A stretch of 64,000 nucleotides of DNA from assembly GCF_000685275.1 (NCBI RefSeq), contig NZ_ARYK01000001.1:62001-126000 (forward strand), given 5' to 3'. The notes beneath the pieces are model-generated. The model was not told the origin of the DNA. It was given only the letters and a program-made list of their open reading frames with translations, and searched no databases. Of this stretch, positions 54,101-61,063 are shown in pieces. The DNA comes from Hyphomonas johnsonii MHS-2 (GTDB lineage: Bacteria; Pseudomonadota; Alphaproteobacteria; Caulobacterales; Hyphomonadaceae). Position 1 is the first letter of the stretch. Every line of letters begins with the position of its first letter. Made by a program: the position numbers and the translations under genes.

Positions 54101-55041
54101 ATGCGCTTACGGCATGGCGTGCGGCCGAGCTGAAGGTGTTTCCCGCACTAAAGGCTGTATTAGGACCAATATACTTGCCTCAATTCGAGCTTGAAACCTT
54201 AAAAGAAATTCTTGAAGACCAAATGATGGATAGAGAAGGCAGCTCGCTATCCATGAGCTATGAGAACGGCCAGTACTTCCGAAGAATGACAACGCCAAAA
54301 GAGCGGAAGGAAACACTCAAAATTCATCAAGAGCGCTTGGCCGAGATTCAAATACATTGCCAAACTGAAGCAGTCGTCCTTCCCACAGAGATGAATGAGG
54401 TATTAGAACAACTGGCAAATGCCGAACTGGCAAAAGATATATCGCCCGTGCTGATTCCTATTGATGAGCGAGCGCTCTTATCGGACGATATGCGGCTACG
54501 CGAGTGGGCATTTGCCGCATGTGGTCGTAAAGGACTGTGGTTGCAGACTGCGTTGATGGTAGCGCTGGATGACGGCCATATCACCCTGGACGAGTATAGC
54601 GACGCTATAGTGCTTCTTGCCGCTCATAGACATGATTATGTATCGGTCGGAGCGGAGGCCATGCTAAGCGTGGTTACACGGGGGAATAGCGATCACCTCT
54701 ATGAGCTTCTGGCTCTGTGCCAGTTTGTTGGATCAAAGAATGCTGAATTCAGATCGCACCTAAAGTTAGTCGCTGAGTTCATAAATAGGCTCTGGAAAAT
54801 CAGCACCCTTCCAGATCTGACGGTTATGAAGGCTACGAGTATTGCGCTTCGCGCACTCCTGACAAAGCATCGAGAGAAAGAGTGGGCGCTATGGGCAGCC
54901 GGATTGGCTGTGATTTTGGATGCTCAGCCCAAGGGATATTTTCAGTCTTGGCTCAGAGGGCACTTCCTTAGCGTCGAGGAGGTGAACGACGAGATCGGAA
55001 AATTTTCGGAGGCTCCAAAAAAAGGACGTAAGCGAAAATAG
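51124..55041 (+). CDS. large Mrr-like nuclease - TPR - Gre-like - PIN protein
   Basis: 1305 residues from ATG 51124; ATG 51052 adds 24. Four parts are visible. (1) Residues ~15-150: PD-(D/E)XK domain of Mrr type, with YGVDIAGI (Asp49) and VGIQCKLK (Gln65, Lys67), which is the D...QxK form. (2) About 200-780: helical TPR repeats such as ACYLELGEEANAAERLINAY and AAYMDAGKRSDAAELTASL. (3) About 805-880: a GreA/GreB C-terminal-like fold (CWVKLRSEQGDRYECI, MLGLSDGDSF, TWTVEEVKP). (4) About 985-1180: PIN-like nuclease with IVDALTAWRAAEL and LLSDDMRLREWA...MVALDDGHIT. No P-loop was found. Domains 3 and 4 are inferred by pattern. The gene lies in a defence-like cluster, so a nucleolytic effector role is likely. 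Confidence 0.6.
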   Translation: MSQLSATQIPKPSDDQAFERACLVLFRNVLNDPSAKLYGRKGTSQYGVDIAGIRDGDNHCVVGIQCKLKGPGKELDEKKDIRDQVAMARKFRPLLSEYLIVTSAPDHPSYDTLGLELSQSESEGRSKPIKIRILGWESLEREVREHPEALKAFDPSHTPHGDQMISMMTELSAAITADIRSNPEIHTSDQAARFEVDTGVVGMEAQGVAAVINQQISDYADLISTDPKSALKLLSSVRDKLDDGATQTLRYRVVANIAACYLELGEEANAAERLINAYDIDPENPKASANKALGLLLQNETAKLISFAEAKLTSQSENASLAGYLIQARIGTECLDPLEAIPEALREHAEVQLACVRYYMEAGAEGEWWPHAMQAYKDHQDVPGVSEFYAAALLERTITATGYRYGYILTDEQEGDLREAIQILSRQWSEIKDPKTHTRGEPIATPLNLMVAHRLLGEHEPALQIGQDALHLFPDSEDVKERLAAAYMDAGKRSDAAELTASLTVTPAIFMVRFTAAMEMQDWKTVNELYEAHLDKCPLAEKSIVSAGHLISSMSGEASGQIEVKLTEALKEFESSPRACIALSQFAGANSLNERADQFFNLAKKCISEPSPSFAARMMFAQEAINRGDNIAAASALYGYVDTSRDSSELRTLAHALANEFPVRQRSRDFFQKLPDEISSTPSYQVFEAFSLINAGQLKEAIPLLESAFSSERKLSTLIYLFNAFMRIDDRKSIKDYLDQDGIDDLEGPPIHRITLSQILLEFFEWDRAISIGYDTVCAATNMPNVVMKFCGLVLKPTANRPIDFDGRVAPKCWVKLRSEQGDRYECIIDEEADRAWGSAASSSNTFVQRMLGLSDGDSFKEDAVFGITKTWTVEEVKPRWLQAFHYLSASFSQRFPGVPGFVSFTMKDDDIQPALDQVKRQGEATREYANLYLRDGVPAAIVAGRRVGGAIAFADYLPIIGENLRTCLGSHQERHEAFETIREIQNKGVIVDALTAWRAAELKVFPALKAVLGPIYLPQFELETLKEILEDQMMDREGSSLSMSYENGQYFRRMTTPKERKETLKIHQERLAEIQIHCQTEAVVLPTEMNEVLEQLANAELAKDISPVLIPIDERALLSDDMRLREWAFAACGRKGLWLQTALMVALDDGHITLDEYSDAIVLLAAHRHDYVSVGAEAMLSVVTRGNSDHLYELLALCQFVGSKNAEFRSHLKLVAEFINRLWKISTLPDLTVMKATSIALRALLTKHREKEWALWAAGLAVILDAQPKGYFQSWLRGHFLSVEEVNDEIGKFSEAPKKGRKRK

Positions 55042-55099
55042 AGACGCCTACACAACTTCGAAAGTTAGGTAGAGTAAGACTTAAACGGCATCCAATCCG

Positions 55100-55400
55100 C
55101 GCAGGGTTGGTCACACTGAGGGTGTCACGCTGAAGGCGTCTCCATGAAATGGTCTGGGGTCTTGGGGGCAGGAACGCCGCCTAAGTCGATGGGGTGCAGG
55201 GGAGAGCGAAGTCTCCCTTGCGAGTGGTGGAACGGCGATACGTTTTGATGGCTCTGGATGGGTTGCCCAGGAAGAGCCAGGGCCGGAGGGATGCAACGGG
55301 AGCGCGCAGCGGGCTCCCTTGCCAAGGTTGCTGGTATTACCAGCATACACCTTGCGCTTCTCACTATGGCCACCACGCTGACCAATCTTGAAATTTGAAC
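55100..55400. other. GC-rich structured intergenic segment, candidate ncRNA or transfer/replication site
   Basis: Within the 465-base gap after the large gene, GC content rises well above both neighbours. Two hairpins are clear: GGGAGA/TCTCCC around GCGAAG (55200-55217), and GGGAGC/GCTCCC (55298-55318). Several short frames cross it but none shows a ribosome site and natural codon use. The remainder of the gap (55401-55506) is AT-rich promoter-like sequence. Confidence 0.4.
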
Positions 55401-55506
55401 TCTCCAGCCTGACCCACTCACTGACCTTCTTTTGCATCTGCTACGCCGATAACGTCGATATCATTTTGATCTAGAATTTCGCCTAAATACATTCGTATAC
55501 TGGACT

Positions 55507-56388
55507 ATGATCGATGAACTAAAATCTGAACTCGACCGCACTGGTCTCACACTTCGTAAGCTCGCTCTTCACATTGTTGAAACTGATCGATCCAAACTGT
55601 CGCCTGAAACTCTCAACTCCATGCTTGCTGAATGCCCACTTCATAGCATTACCGATCAATCTGCTGATCTCGTCGAGATTCTTCGAAGCCATCCCGACAC
55701 GCCAGCGCCTTCTGATAATCGTCGCGCTAAACGTGATACCATTAGACGTTCCGTCATCAGCGCAGAAATGAGCGCCCAACTTGATCACGAACTCACTCGA
55801 ACCGCAGCCTCTGTCAGCGTGTTAGCTCGTCGTCTTTTTCCGAGCATGGATTCAACAAAGGTCGCTCAATCAATCTATCTTGCTAGAAAAGGCATCCTCA
55901 CCACGCTGCCTGCGAATGTATGGAGCCCATTGATAGAGCATCTGCAGTCATTGCCCTCTCCTGGATCGACACTTCCTATATCTGAATCTGGCGGCGAGAT
56001 GGTGCTGCCCACGGCAGAGAGCTATCCTAAAAAGGCTACGCGGTTATCTTCGGTCGACGATAGCGCTGCTGCCCCCGATCTGGAGCTCGCGCAAATCCTG
56101 CCGCCGGCTCCGCGCCCAAACATGATTGGCTGCTCGCTTTCGGATAGGCCCAAGCGCGCTGGATACGTGGTTATTGATGAGCAGCTTTATCAAGCGCTAC
56201 ACGATCAGCGCCGCCGCACTCTCGTTTCACCCAGACGTCTACTGGCCGCTGCTGATAAGGCTCCTGCGGGCTTAAAAACGCATCTCGTAAAAAGCTGGTT
56301 CTCCGGCCAAACACGATGCGCAGAAGGGCATTACCTTGAGTGGGTTTTTCAGCGCTATCGCGCTCTTCCAAGCGCCCTCAAAAAGTAG
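55507..56388 (+). CDS. protein of unknown function, possible DNA-binding regulator
   Basis: 293 residues. Not recognised. The N-terminal ~60 residues are helical (ELDRTGLTLRKLALHIVET), and the C-terminal ~70 (QLYQALHDQRRRTLVSPRRL and LVKSWFSGQTRCAEGHYLEW) resemble a small DNA-binding module with a repeated-looking helix pair. A TATACT box ends only five bases before the ATG, so the gene may be read from a leaderless transcript. Two nested inverted repeats follow its stop. Confidence 0.6.
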   Translation: MIDELKSELDRTGLTLRKLALHIVETDRSKLSPETLNSMLAECPLHSITDQSADLVEILRSHPDTPAPSDNRRAKRDTIRRSVISAEMSAQLDHELTRTAASVSVLARRLFPSMDSTKVAQSIYLARKGILTTLPANVWSPLIEHLQSLPSPGSTLPISESGGEMVLPTAESYPKKATRLSSVDDSAAAPDLELAQILPPAPRPNMIGCSLSDRPKRAGYVVIDEQLYQALHDQRRRTLVSPRRLLAAADKAPAGLKTHLVKSWFSGQTRCAEGHYLEWVFQRYRALPSALKK

Positions 56389-56421
56389 ATACAATTTTAC
56401 TAAAGTTGTATCGAAACTTTA
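56388..56421. repeat. two nested, mutually exclusive inverted repeats
   Basis: GATACAA (56388-56394) pairs with TTGTATC (56406-56412), and TAAAGTT (56401-56407) pairs with AACTTTA (56415-56421). The arms overlap, so only one hairpin can form at a time. It lies in the 84-base gap between two element genes and could be an operator or attenuator. Confidence 0.45.
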
Positions 56422-56472
56422 CATATTCCTAAAAATTTATCCCTATACTGATGAGGTGTGTGAATTCGTGCA

Positions 56473-57423
56473 ATGCGCGGAAATTCATTTGAATCAAAGA
56501 CAATAAAACTGGGCGCGAAGCGCTCAACGCCAAGAGCCCGAGAAGAGGCAAGGCATAAGGGAAGTGTGTGTGGGATGGCATCGCCAGAAAGCAAATTAGC
56601 AGAATTCAGAGAAATGGGCTTGGCCATGGCCGCGCCGATTATGAGCGCGATGCTTCCAGGTGGGAAACCTATTGAGGCTCTAGCAAATGTATTTTCTGTT
56701 GCTCATGGACAGGCGGAACAATCAATTCAAACCAGTCTTGTGCGGCAGGTCTGGGCGGGGGTGATCGATCCTTCACAGCTCAGTATACGTGTTAATGGCG
56801 CGGATGCGGCAGCCCTCATGGCGCAAGTTCAAGCCTCGGAAGCGAAGCGTGCGTCTGAAAACCATATGTTCTTAATCACGTTAAGCCAGTTGAACGATGC
56901 AATTGATGAAATGGAAGCTCGGGCTGATGAAATGGAAAGAAGCTTTGTCGAGAAATACGGGGAGAGTTGGCGTGAAGATCTTGCTCTCAAAATTCTTGAT
57001 GAAGATGAAATCCCTCAACGCATGGACGGCGAGAGCCTCGCTGATTATCGTGAACGTGTCGAGCAGGCTCTTATCGAGGAAATGATCGATGAAAATGGCG
57101 AGATTAAAGATCAGTACAAAAATGATCCTGAGCTAAAAGATCGCGCTGAGTGGGCGAAGACGCGTTGGGATACAAGACAGGCGAAACTTAAAGCAGAAGG
57201 CTTGGAGGCAACATATAATGATCCAAACGCTACTGACGTTGAGCGTCAAGAGGCGCTAGAAGACGCTTCTCAGGCGGGGGTGAGGCTTGCTAAGCATAAT
57301 GCCGCAGATGAAGACATTGCGGCAGAAATGGACGCTGAAATGGATAAAAGGCTAGATGAAGTCAGTTCGACAAAGGAAGTGGCTGTTGAAAACAGCTTCC
57401 TCTCCATGACGGGCCAGTCCTAA
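56473..57423 (+). CDS. acidic helical protein of unknown function
   Basis: 316 residues from ATG 56473; an in-frame ATG at 56575 (MASPESK) may be the real start, as neither has an ideal ribosome site. A hydrophobic N-terminal third (MGLAMAAPIMSAMLPGGKPI) is followed by a long, highly acidic helical region rich in Glu/Asp/Ala (DAIDEMEARADEMERSFVE). No enzyme motif is seen. It converges on the next gene with overlapping stops. Could be a DNA mimic or a structural protein; unresolved. Confidence 0.6.
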   Translation: MRGNSFESKTIKLGAKRSTPRAREEARHKGSVCGMASPESKLAEFREMGLAMAAPIMSAMLPGGKPIEALANVFSVAHGQAEQSIQTSLVRQVWAGVIDPSQLSIRVNGADAAALMAQVQASEAKRASENHMFLITLSQLNDAIDEMEARADEMERSFVEKYGESWREDLALKILDEDEIPQRMDGESLADYRERVEQALIEEMIDENGEIKDQYKNDPELKDRAEWAKTRWDTRQAKLKAEGLEATYNDPNATDVERQEALEDASQAGVRLAKHNAADEDIAAEMDAEMDKRLDEVSSTKEVAVENSFLSMTGQS

Positions 57424-57899
57424 TTAAGGGTGTCGTAGTCGTTGCTAGCTGTTTGAAACAGCGCGCCGTCAGTTTTGAGGTAATTCGTCGCTTTTTGTGT
57501 TTTGGCGATTATGTCTCCCATTGAAATTGGAGCATCATAAACATCCTGATAATAAAGAGCGAATGAGTTTGCCGGAGTATCGTTTTGCTCGAAGAAAAAC
57601 TCAATATTACCTACGCCGCCACTGTTCGCCACGTTAGTTAGACCAACTCTTAGTTGCTCAGGCGTGAGGTCGGTTTCAGTTCCCATGTAAACCGCAATGC
57701 CAATCCCATCAGGATTGCTCGCATTCCACTCGGTTGCCGCATCATCTGCGTTCTCAACATAACTAATAGTCGTAGCGGCCACCGTTGTTGCTGCCGCAAC
57801 GGGCGCAGGTTTAGGAGCATCTTCCGCATACGCCGCGCTCGCAAAGGGCAGTGAGCCTGTGGTCAGCGCTAATAATCCTGCTTTTACTGTGTTCTTCAT
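57420..57899 (-). CDS. secreted protein of unknown function
   Basis: 159 residues from ATG 57899, which follows GAGGC; the longer start at 57914 adds five residues ahead of the signal peptide. The N-terminus is a clear export signal (TVKAGLLALTTGSLPFASAA) with cleavage near AYAED. The mature part is Ala/Thr-rich then globular (GIGIAVYMGTETDLTPEQLR). It converges on its neighbour with the stop codons overlapping. Family not recognised; a periplasmic or surface role is inferred from the signal alone. Confidence 0.6.
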   Translation of the reverse strand: MKNTVKAGLLALTTGSLPFASAAYAEDAPKPAPVAAATTVAATTISYVENADDAATEWNASNPDGIGIAVYMGTETDLTPEQLRVGLTNVANSGGVGNIEFFFEQNDTPANSFALYYQDVYDAPISMGDIIAKTQKATNYLKTDGALFQTASNDYDTLN

Positions 57900-57957
57900 A
57901 GCAAATAGCCTCAAAATCGATCGGGATACTGCGCTGTAATCATTCGCAAATTCTGGT

Positions 57958-57975
57958 CAAAAAGGACCCTTTTTG
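57958..57975. promoter_or_regulatory. 18-bp perfect palindrome, operator candidate
   Basis: CAAAAAGGACCCTTTTTG has 8-bp perfect arms around a 2-base centre. It lies 59 bases before the start of the minus-strand secreted protein gene and 199 before the resolvase. It could be an operator for the former. Confidence 0.4.
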
Positions 57976-58113
57976 TTGCAAAGCAATTATCTTTTGTGTT
58001 ACGTTCCGTATTGAATAAGAAGCCGTTGTTTTTACTCGGCTTTGTAACAAGTGCGGGTCGTTGCGAATCGTAACCGTGCAAATTCAACAAAAACGGTCGT
58101 TTTTTGGGTGTGT

Positions 58114-58142
58114 CGCCAGCGTTGCTTTGGTGGCCGCTGGCG
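58114..58142. repeat. hairpin just upstream of the resolvase gene
   Basis: CGCCAGCG and CGCTGGCG (8 bp each) flank a 13-base loop, ending 31 bases before the resolvase ATG. It might be part of a recombination site or control translation of the resolvase. Confidence 0.4.
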
Positions 58143-58173
58143 TCATTTCAACTCACTTGAAAGGACACCGACC

Positions 58174-58731
58174 ATGGCAAAGACCTATGGCTATTACCGC
58201 GTAAGCACACATGACCAGAACCCCGAGCTACAAATCTCCGCGTTGAGGGCGGCGGGATGCCACCCAGTTATCAGAGACGTGGGAGTTTCAGGCGCGAAAG
58301 CGTCACGGCCCGCATTCGATCAGATCATGAACAGGATAACCGATGGCGATAAGCTGATCGTCTGGCGATTGGATCGCATGGGACGGTCCTTGCGAAACTT
58401 GGTTGAGGTGAATGAAACGCTGATTGAGCGCGGAGCGAAATTCGAGTCCCTTACTGAGAAGCTCGACACCTCAACCCCGATGGGGGAGTTTGTGTTTCAC
58501 ATCCTGGCCGCAGTCGCGCAGCTTGAGAGACAGATCATTCGCGAGCGTACGCTGGCGGGCATGGCTGTGGCTGCTGCGAAAGGACGATTTCCAGGTCGTC
58601 CTCGGAAAAGAAGCAACGAGTCCCCTATTCAAAGAGGAAAAAAATTGAATAGAAACATCCGTATACTGTATAATAATGTATATGTGGGACAAGAAAGAAA
58701 TAAAGAAGTGGAATCGTCATTTTGCAAATGA
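58174..58731 (+). CDS. serine resolvase/invertase lacking its HTH domain
   Basis: 185 residues from ATG 58174 after AAAGGACACC. The catalytic domain is intact: YYRVSTHDQNPELQ with the nucleophile serine, the SGAKASRPAFDQIM block, VWRLDRMGRS with the conserved arginines, and the long E helix. After GRFPGRPRKRSN the expected C-terminal helix-turn-helix of Tn3/Hin-type enzymes is absent and a different sequence follows (LNRNIRILYNNVYVGQERNK). The lost HTH, with the next promoter inside this tail, points to truncation by recombination. It may bind DNA poorly. Confidence 0.82.
   Translation: MAKTYGYYRVSTHDQNPELQISALRAAGCHPVIRDVGVSGAKASRPAFDQIMNRITDGDKLIVWRLDRMGRSLRNLVEVNETLIERGAKFESLTEKLDTSTPMGEFVFHILAAVAQLERQIIRERTLAGMAVAAAKGRFPGRPRKRSNESPIQRGKKLNRNIRILYNNVYVGQERNKEVESSFCK
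58645..58674 (+). promoter_or_regulatory. promoter with TTGAAT and TATAAT
   Basis: TTGAAT (58645-58650) and a perfect TATAAT (58669-58674) are 18 bases apart, inside the altered tail of the resolvase. The ATG codons at 58676 and 58682 follow directly, so the next gene may be expressed from a leaderless transcript starting near 58681. Confidence 0.6.
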
Positions 58732-59023
58732 CCCGATGTGGGCCGTTGAGGTTCACCTTAAGTTTTTAGATGAGCAGCGGAGGTGCGGAAGCCGAGACAT
58801 TGGATTTCAAGAGCTTGCTATCGCTGCAAAGTTTGACATTAACCCTTTTGAAGACATGTCTTTCGACAGGCTGGACCCTGTGAAGATATTTTTCGAGTTT
58901 CTTCCAAAAAAGTATCACAATGACTACGCGAAAGTAGACGTCGGGAATAAAATTGATGAACTCAAACGGCTTTACCAGGGTGGTCACCCCGCACCAGATC
59001 ATCGTACGTCCGGTCCCACATAA
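58676..59023 (+). CDS. protein of unknown function
   Basis: 115 residues (113 if it begins at the second ATG, 58682). Not recognised. The sequence is charged and aromatic, with KKWNRHFANDPMWAVEVHLK and a FDINPFEDMSFDRLDPVKIF block. Its first 56 bases lie inside the resolvase frame, and its last 62 bases overlap the 3' end of the opposite-strand gene. Short and weakly supported, but the strong promoter and codon use favour a real gene. Confidence 0.5.
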   Translation: MYMWDKKEIKKWNRHFANDPMWAVEVHLKFLDEQRRCGSRDIGFQELAIAAKFDINPFEDMSFDRLDPVKIFFEFLPKKYHNDYAKVDVGNKIDELKRLYQGGHPAPDHRTSGPT

Positions 59024-59798
59024 GCATGAGCATAAGCACCAAAAGTGATTGGGTTAGCATCTCTGAGAAAAATGCATCTTGCTCCACTTGATTTTGATCG
59101 TCGAGGAAGAAGGTTTGGTTTGGCATGCCAACTTTACCGCGCATCTGATTGAGCCCGTACTGCCAAGCAAAATGTAATGCGATGTGCGGGTCCAAAGCTT
59201 TGCGATTGTATCCTCGAAAACGCTTATAACGGTCTCTCATTTTTCTAATAAGCATTGGATTGGTAGCTTTCTCGAAATCTCCAAAACCTAAAACCCTCAT
59301 CACCGCGTATGGAACCTGATCAGATGACAGCATGTCAATGATTAGGCCCCAATTCTCCTTAAAATCTTCGATGGGACGCAAGGCGCACTCCCTCTCGAAT
59401 TGTCGGATTTCAGTTGCCGACATCCCTTCGGTTATTCTTTTATAACGAGTATTTTCTCTATGCCCGTCAAAGGCGGATTCTACGTTGTCGAACAATCCAG
59501 AATCTCTCTGATCAACATAGGCCGCAGCGATAATGAACTCTGCAAGGTTGTTGATAATATTGTGGGCGCTCTGTCGGTTCAGTGACTCTCCTTCTTCTGC
59601 TTCAAAATTAAAGGGAGGAATAATACTCCGAATTTCATCCAATGCACGATCTGCGGCACCACTCTGGTTCAATACAAGATTTGGAATTGATGACACCGTC
59701 GCTCCTGAAAGCCAGTAGTAGACTGTTTTCAAATACAGCCTTTCCGATGATCGAGAGTTCTTTCTAAATCTATTTTTTTGTTTGTGCTTCTTAGCCAT
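58962..59798 (-). CDS. protein of unknown function
   Basis: 278 residues from ATG 59798 (a TTG at 59840 would give 292). Not recognised. The N-terminus is basic (AKKHKQKNRFRKNSRSSERL), then a mixed alpha-helical protein with EEGESLNRQSAHNIINNLAE and PYAVMRVLGFGDFEKA; the C-terminus ends in a hydrophobic MLTQSLLVLMLMLMW. Low GC and different codon use from the mobilization genes suggest a separate origin. Overlaps the neighbour convergently by 62 bases. Confidence 0.55.
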   Translation of the reverse strand: MAKKHKQKNRFRKNSRSSERLYLKTVYYWLSGATVSSIPNLVLNQSGAADRALDEIRSIIPPFNFEAEEGESLNRQSAHNIINNLAEFIIAAAYVDQRDSGLFDNVESAFDGHRENTRYKRITEGMSATEIRQFERECALRPIEDFKENWGLIIDMLSSDQVPYAVMRVLGFGDFEKATNPMLIRKMRDRYKRFRGYNRKALDPHIALHFAWQYGLNQMRGKVGMPNQTFFLDDQNQVEQDAFFSEMLTQSLLVLMLMLMWDRTYDDLVRGDHPGKAV

Positions 59799-59986
59799 CT
59801 CGCGAAATTTCTGATGCTTGGGGGGGAATCTTCTATACAAGCTCTAACATCGTAGCGTGACAGCTTTTCCGCAAGTCTGTTAGATCAACCTCACCAAACG
59901 CGAATAACGAATTAGCATTTAAAAACAGAGCGCTAGCTTCTGTTCGCGGGAGAGTTTTGTTTAACGGTTGTCCAAGGAGCTGAGCC

Positions 59987-60412
59987 ATGGAATTTTGTCG
60001 CGAATGTCTTATTGCTGCGTACTGCAAGCGTCTTGTGACACCAATTTTTGTGGACGATGAACTCAAGCGCCCGTTCTTTCAGTCCGACTTAAAGGCCTTC
60101 TTGGTGCGCTACACTTACACGCATGGTTTGCCACCTAGCGAGTGGCACGAGCACCTTGTTGATTTGAACCGCGATTATCGTGGCTGGTACAAAAGCGGGG
60201 ATGGACGAGAAGTGCTTCTTAGATTGAGCGTCTTCGAAATCCCTCACATCCGGGAATGGTTTCGTGACTACATCCAAATCGTTCCGAACGGTGTTGAAAC
60301 GCGCTTGCGCGGCGAAAGCAAGGAAAGGGTTCGAGTTCTCGCGACTATCATGCGGGCCTATTATCCTGAAGAAGCGATGATGTGGGGCGTCCGTGCGGCG
60401 AACGATAATTAG
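59987..60412 (+). CDS. protein of unknown function
   Basis: 141 residues, ATG after a good CCAAGGAGC. Not recognised. It has a cysteine-rich start (MEFCRECLIAAYCKR), a central YTYTHGLPPSEWHEHLVDLN and a C-terminal AANDN typical of many small alphaproteobacterial proteins. A strong intrinsic terminator lies 28 bases after the stop, supporting a real transcription unit. Confidence 0.62.
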   Translation: MEFCRECLIAAYCKRLVTPIFVDDELKRPFFQSDLKAFLVRYTYTHGLPPSEWHEHLVDLNRDYRGWYKSGDGREVLLRLSVFEIPHIREWFRDYIQIVPNGVETRLRGESKERVRVLATIMRAYYPEEAMMWGVRAANDN

Positions 60413-60439
60413 AGCTCAGACATCCGTATCGGAATTATT

Positions 60440-60462
60440 GAAGCGCTTCGGCGCTTCTTTTT
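60440..60462 (+). terminator. intrinsic terminator
   Basis: GAAGCGC (60440-60446), tetraloop TTCG and GCGCTTC (60451-60457), followed by TTTTTC. A textbook UUCG-type terminator for the upstream gene. Confidence 0.9.
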
Positions 60463-60544
60463 CTTGGCTATCGCCCTAAGCGTCACCCAGAGCGCTGTAT
60501 TCCTGATTTTGAGCCAAGGGGCTCAACACAAGAAAGGGGGTGCA

Positions 60545-60841
60545 ATGCTCGCCAATCAAAAACACAAAGCAGCGGGACAGTCGATCTTCATGTCGTCTGT
60601 AACCGGACTGGCCAACACTCTGGCGGTAGTGACAACATTCATTGGAGCGCCGCCGCTCTATGGCCGGACCGTTGGCTGGGTGCAGGGTTTCACAGCCAAC
60701 AACTATGGCAGCGGGTTTGAAGATATCACAGCTTTCACATGGGGCGTTGTCTGCGCCTGTCTCGTCTTCTTCATCTCGCGCGCTTCAATCTCAACTGCAT
60801 TGGTCATGGGCGGTCTCGCTCTGGCTACGCGCATTTTTTAA
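60545..60841 (+). CDS. small integral membrane protein
   Basis: 98 residues from ATG 60545, directly after AGAAAGGGGG. Three hydrophobic segments are likely: FMSSVTGLANTLAVVTTFIG, TWGVVCACLVFFISR and STALVMGGLALATRIF. It precedes another tiny membrane protein and the coupling protein gene, so a role in mobilization or in docking VirD4 is possible. Family not recognised. Confidence 0.65.
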   Translation: MLANQKHKAAGQSIFMSSVTGLANTLAVVTTFIGAPPLYGRTVGWVQGFTANNYGSGFEDITAFTWGVVCACLVFFISRASISTALVMGGLALATRIF

Positions 60842-60862
60842 CCCAAAGAAAGGAGCCTAAAC

Positions 60863-60997
60863 ATGGCTAAGTATACATCTCAAAAAGTTGGTGAACTCCA
60901 CCGCATCACCAAAAAGAAGTCGAACATCGGCGAAACGATTGCCGGCATCGCTGCTGTGATCTTTGTCATCATGATTATCGGTGCAATCGCTGGATAA
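60863..60997 (+). CDS. 44-residue single-pass membrane protein
   Basis: A short gene with a strong AAAGGAGCC ribosome site and ATG 60863. The N-terminal half is basic (ELHRITKKKSN), and the C-terminal half is one membrane helix (ETIAGIAAVIFVIMIIGAIAG). It sits between a small membrane protein and a terminator before the coupling protein. Function unknown. Confidence 0.65.
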   Translation: MAKYTSQKVGELHRITKKKSNIGETIAGIAAVIFVIMIIGAIAG

Positions 60998-61016
60998 TCT
61001 TCAACTTTAACATTGC

Positions 61017-61054
61017 GGGGCTGAGGCGCAGAGGCGGCTTAGCCCCCTTTTTTT
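61017..61054 (+). terminator. intrinsic terminator before the coupling protein gene
   Basis: GGGGCTGAG (61017-61025) and CTTAGCCCC (61038-61046) pair with one G-U, followed by a seven-T run. The VirD4-like gene begins ten bases later, so its expression depends on read-through or a nearby promoter. Confidence 0.85.
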
Positions 61055-61063
61055 GAGGTTCAT

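Noticed and set aside
55111-55437. Several frames on both strands across the GC-rich gap after the large gene.
   Set aside because: None has a ribosome site, a recognisable family or natural codon use; they look like shadows of a structured region.
59833-59988. A 51-codon minus-strand frame starting inside the ATG of the 59987 gene.
   Set aside because: No ribosome site, and it overlaps the start of a better supported plus-strand gene.
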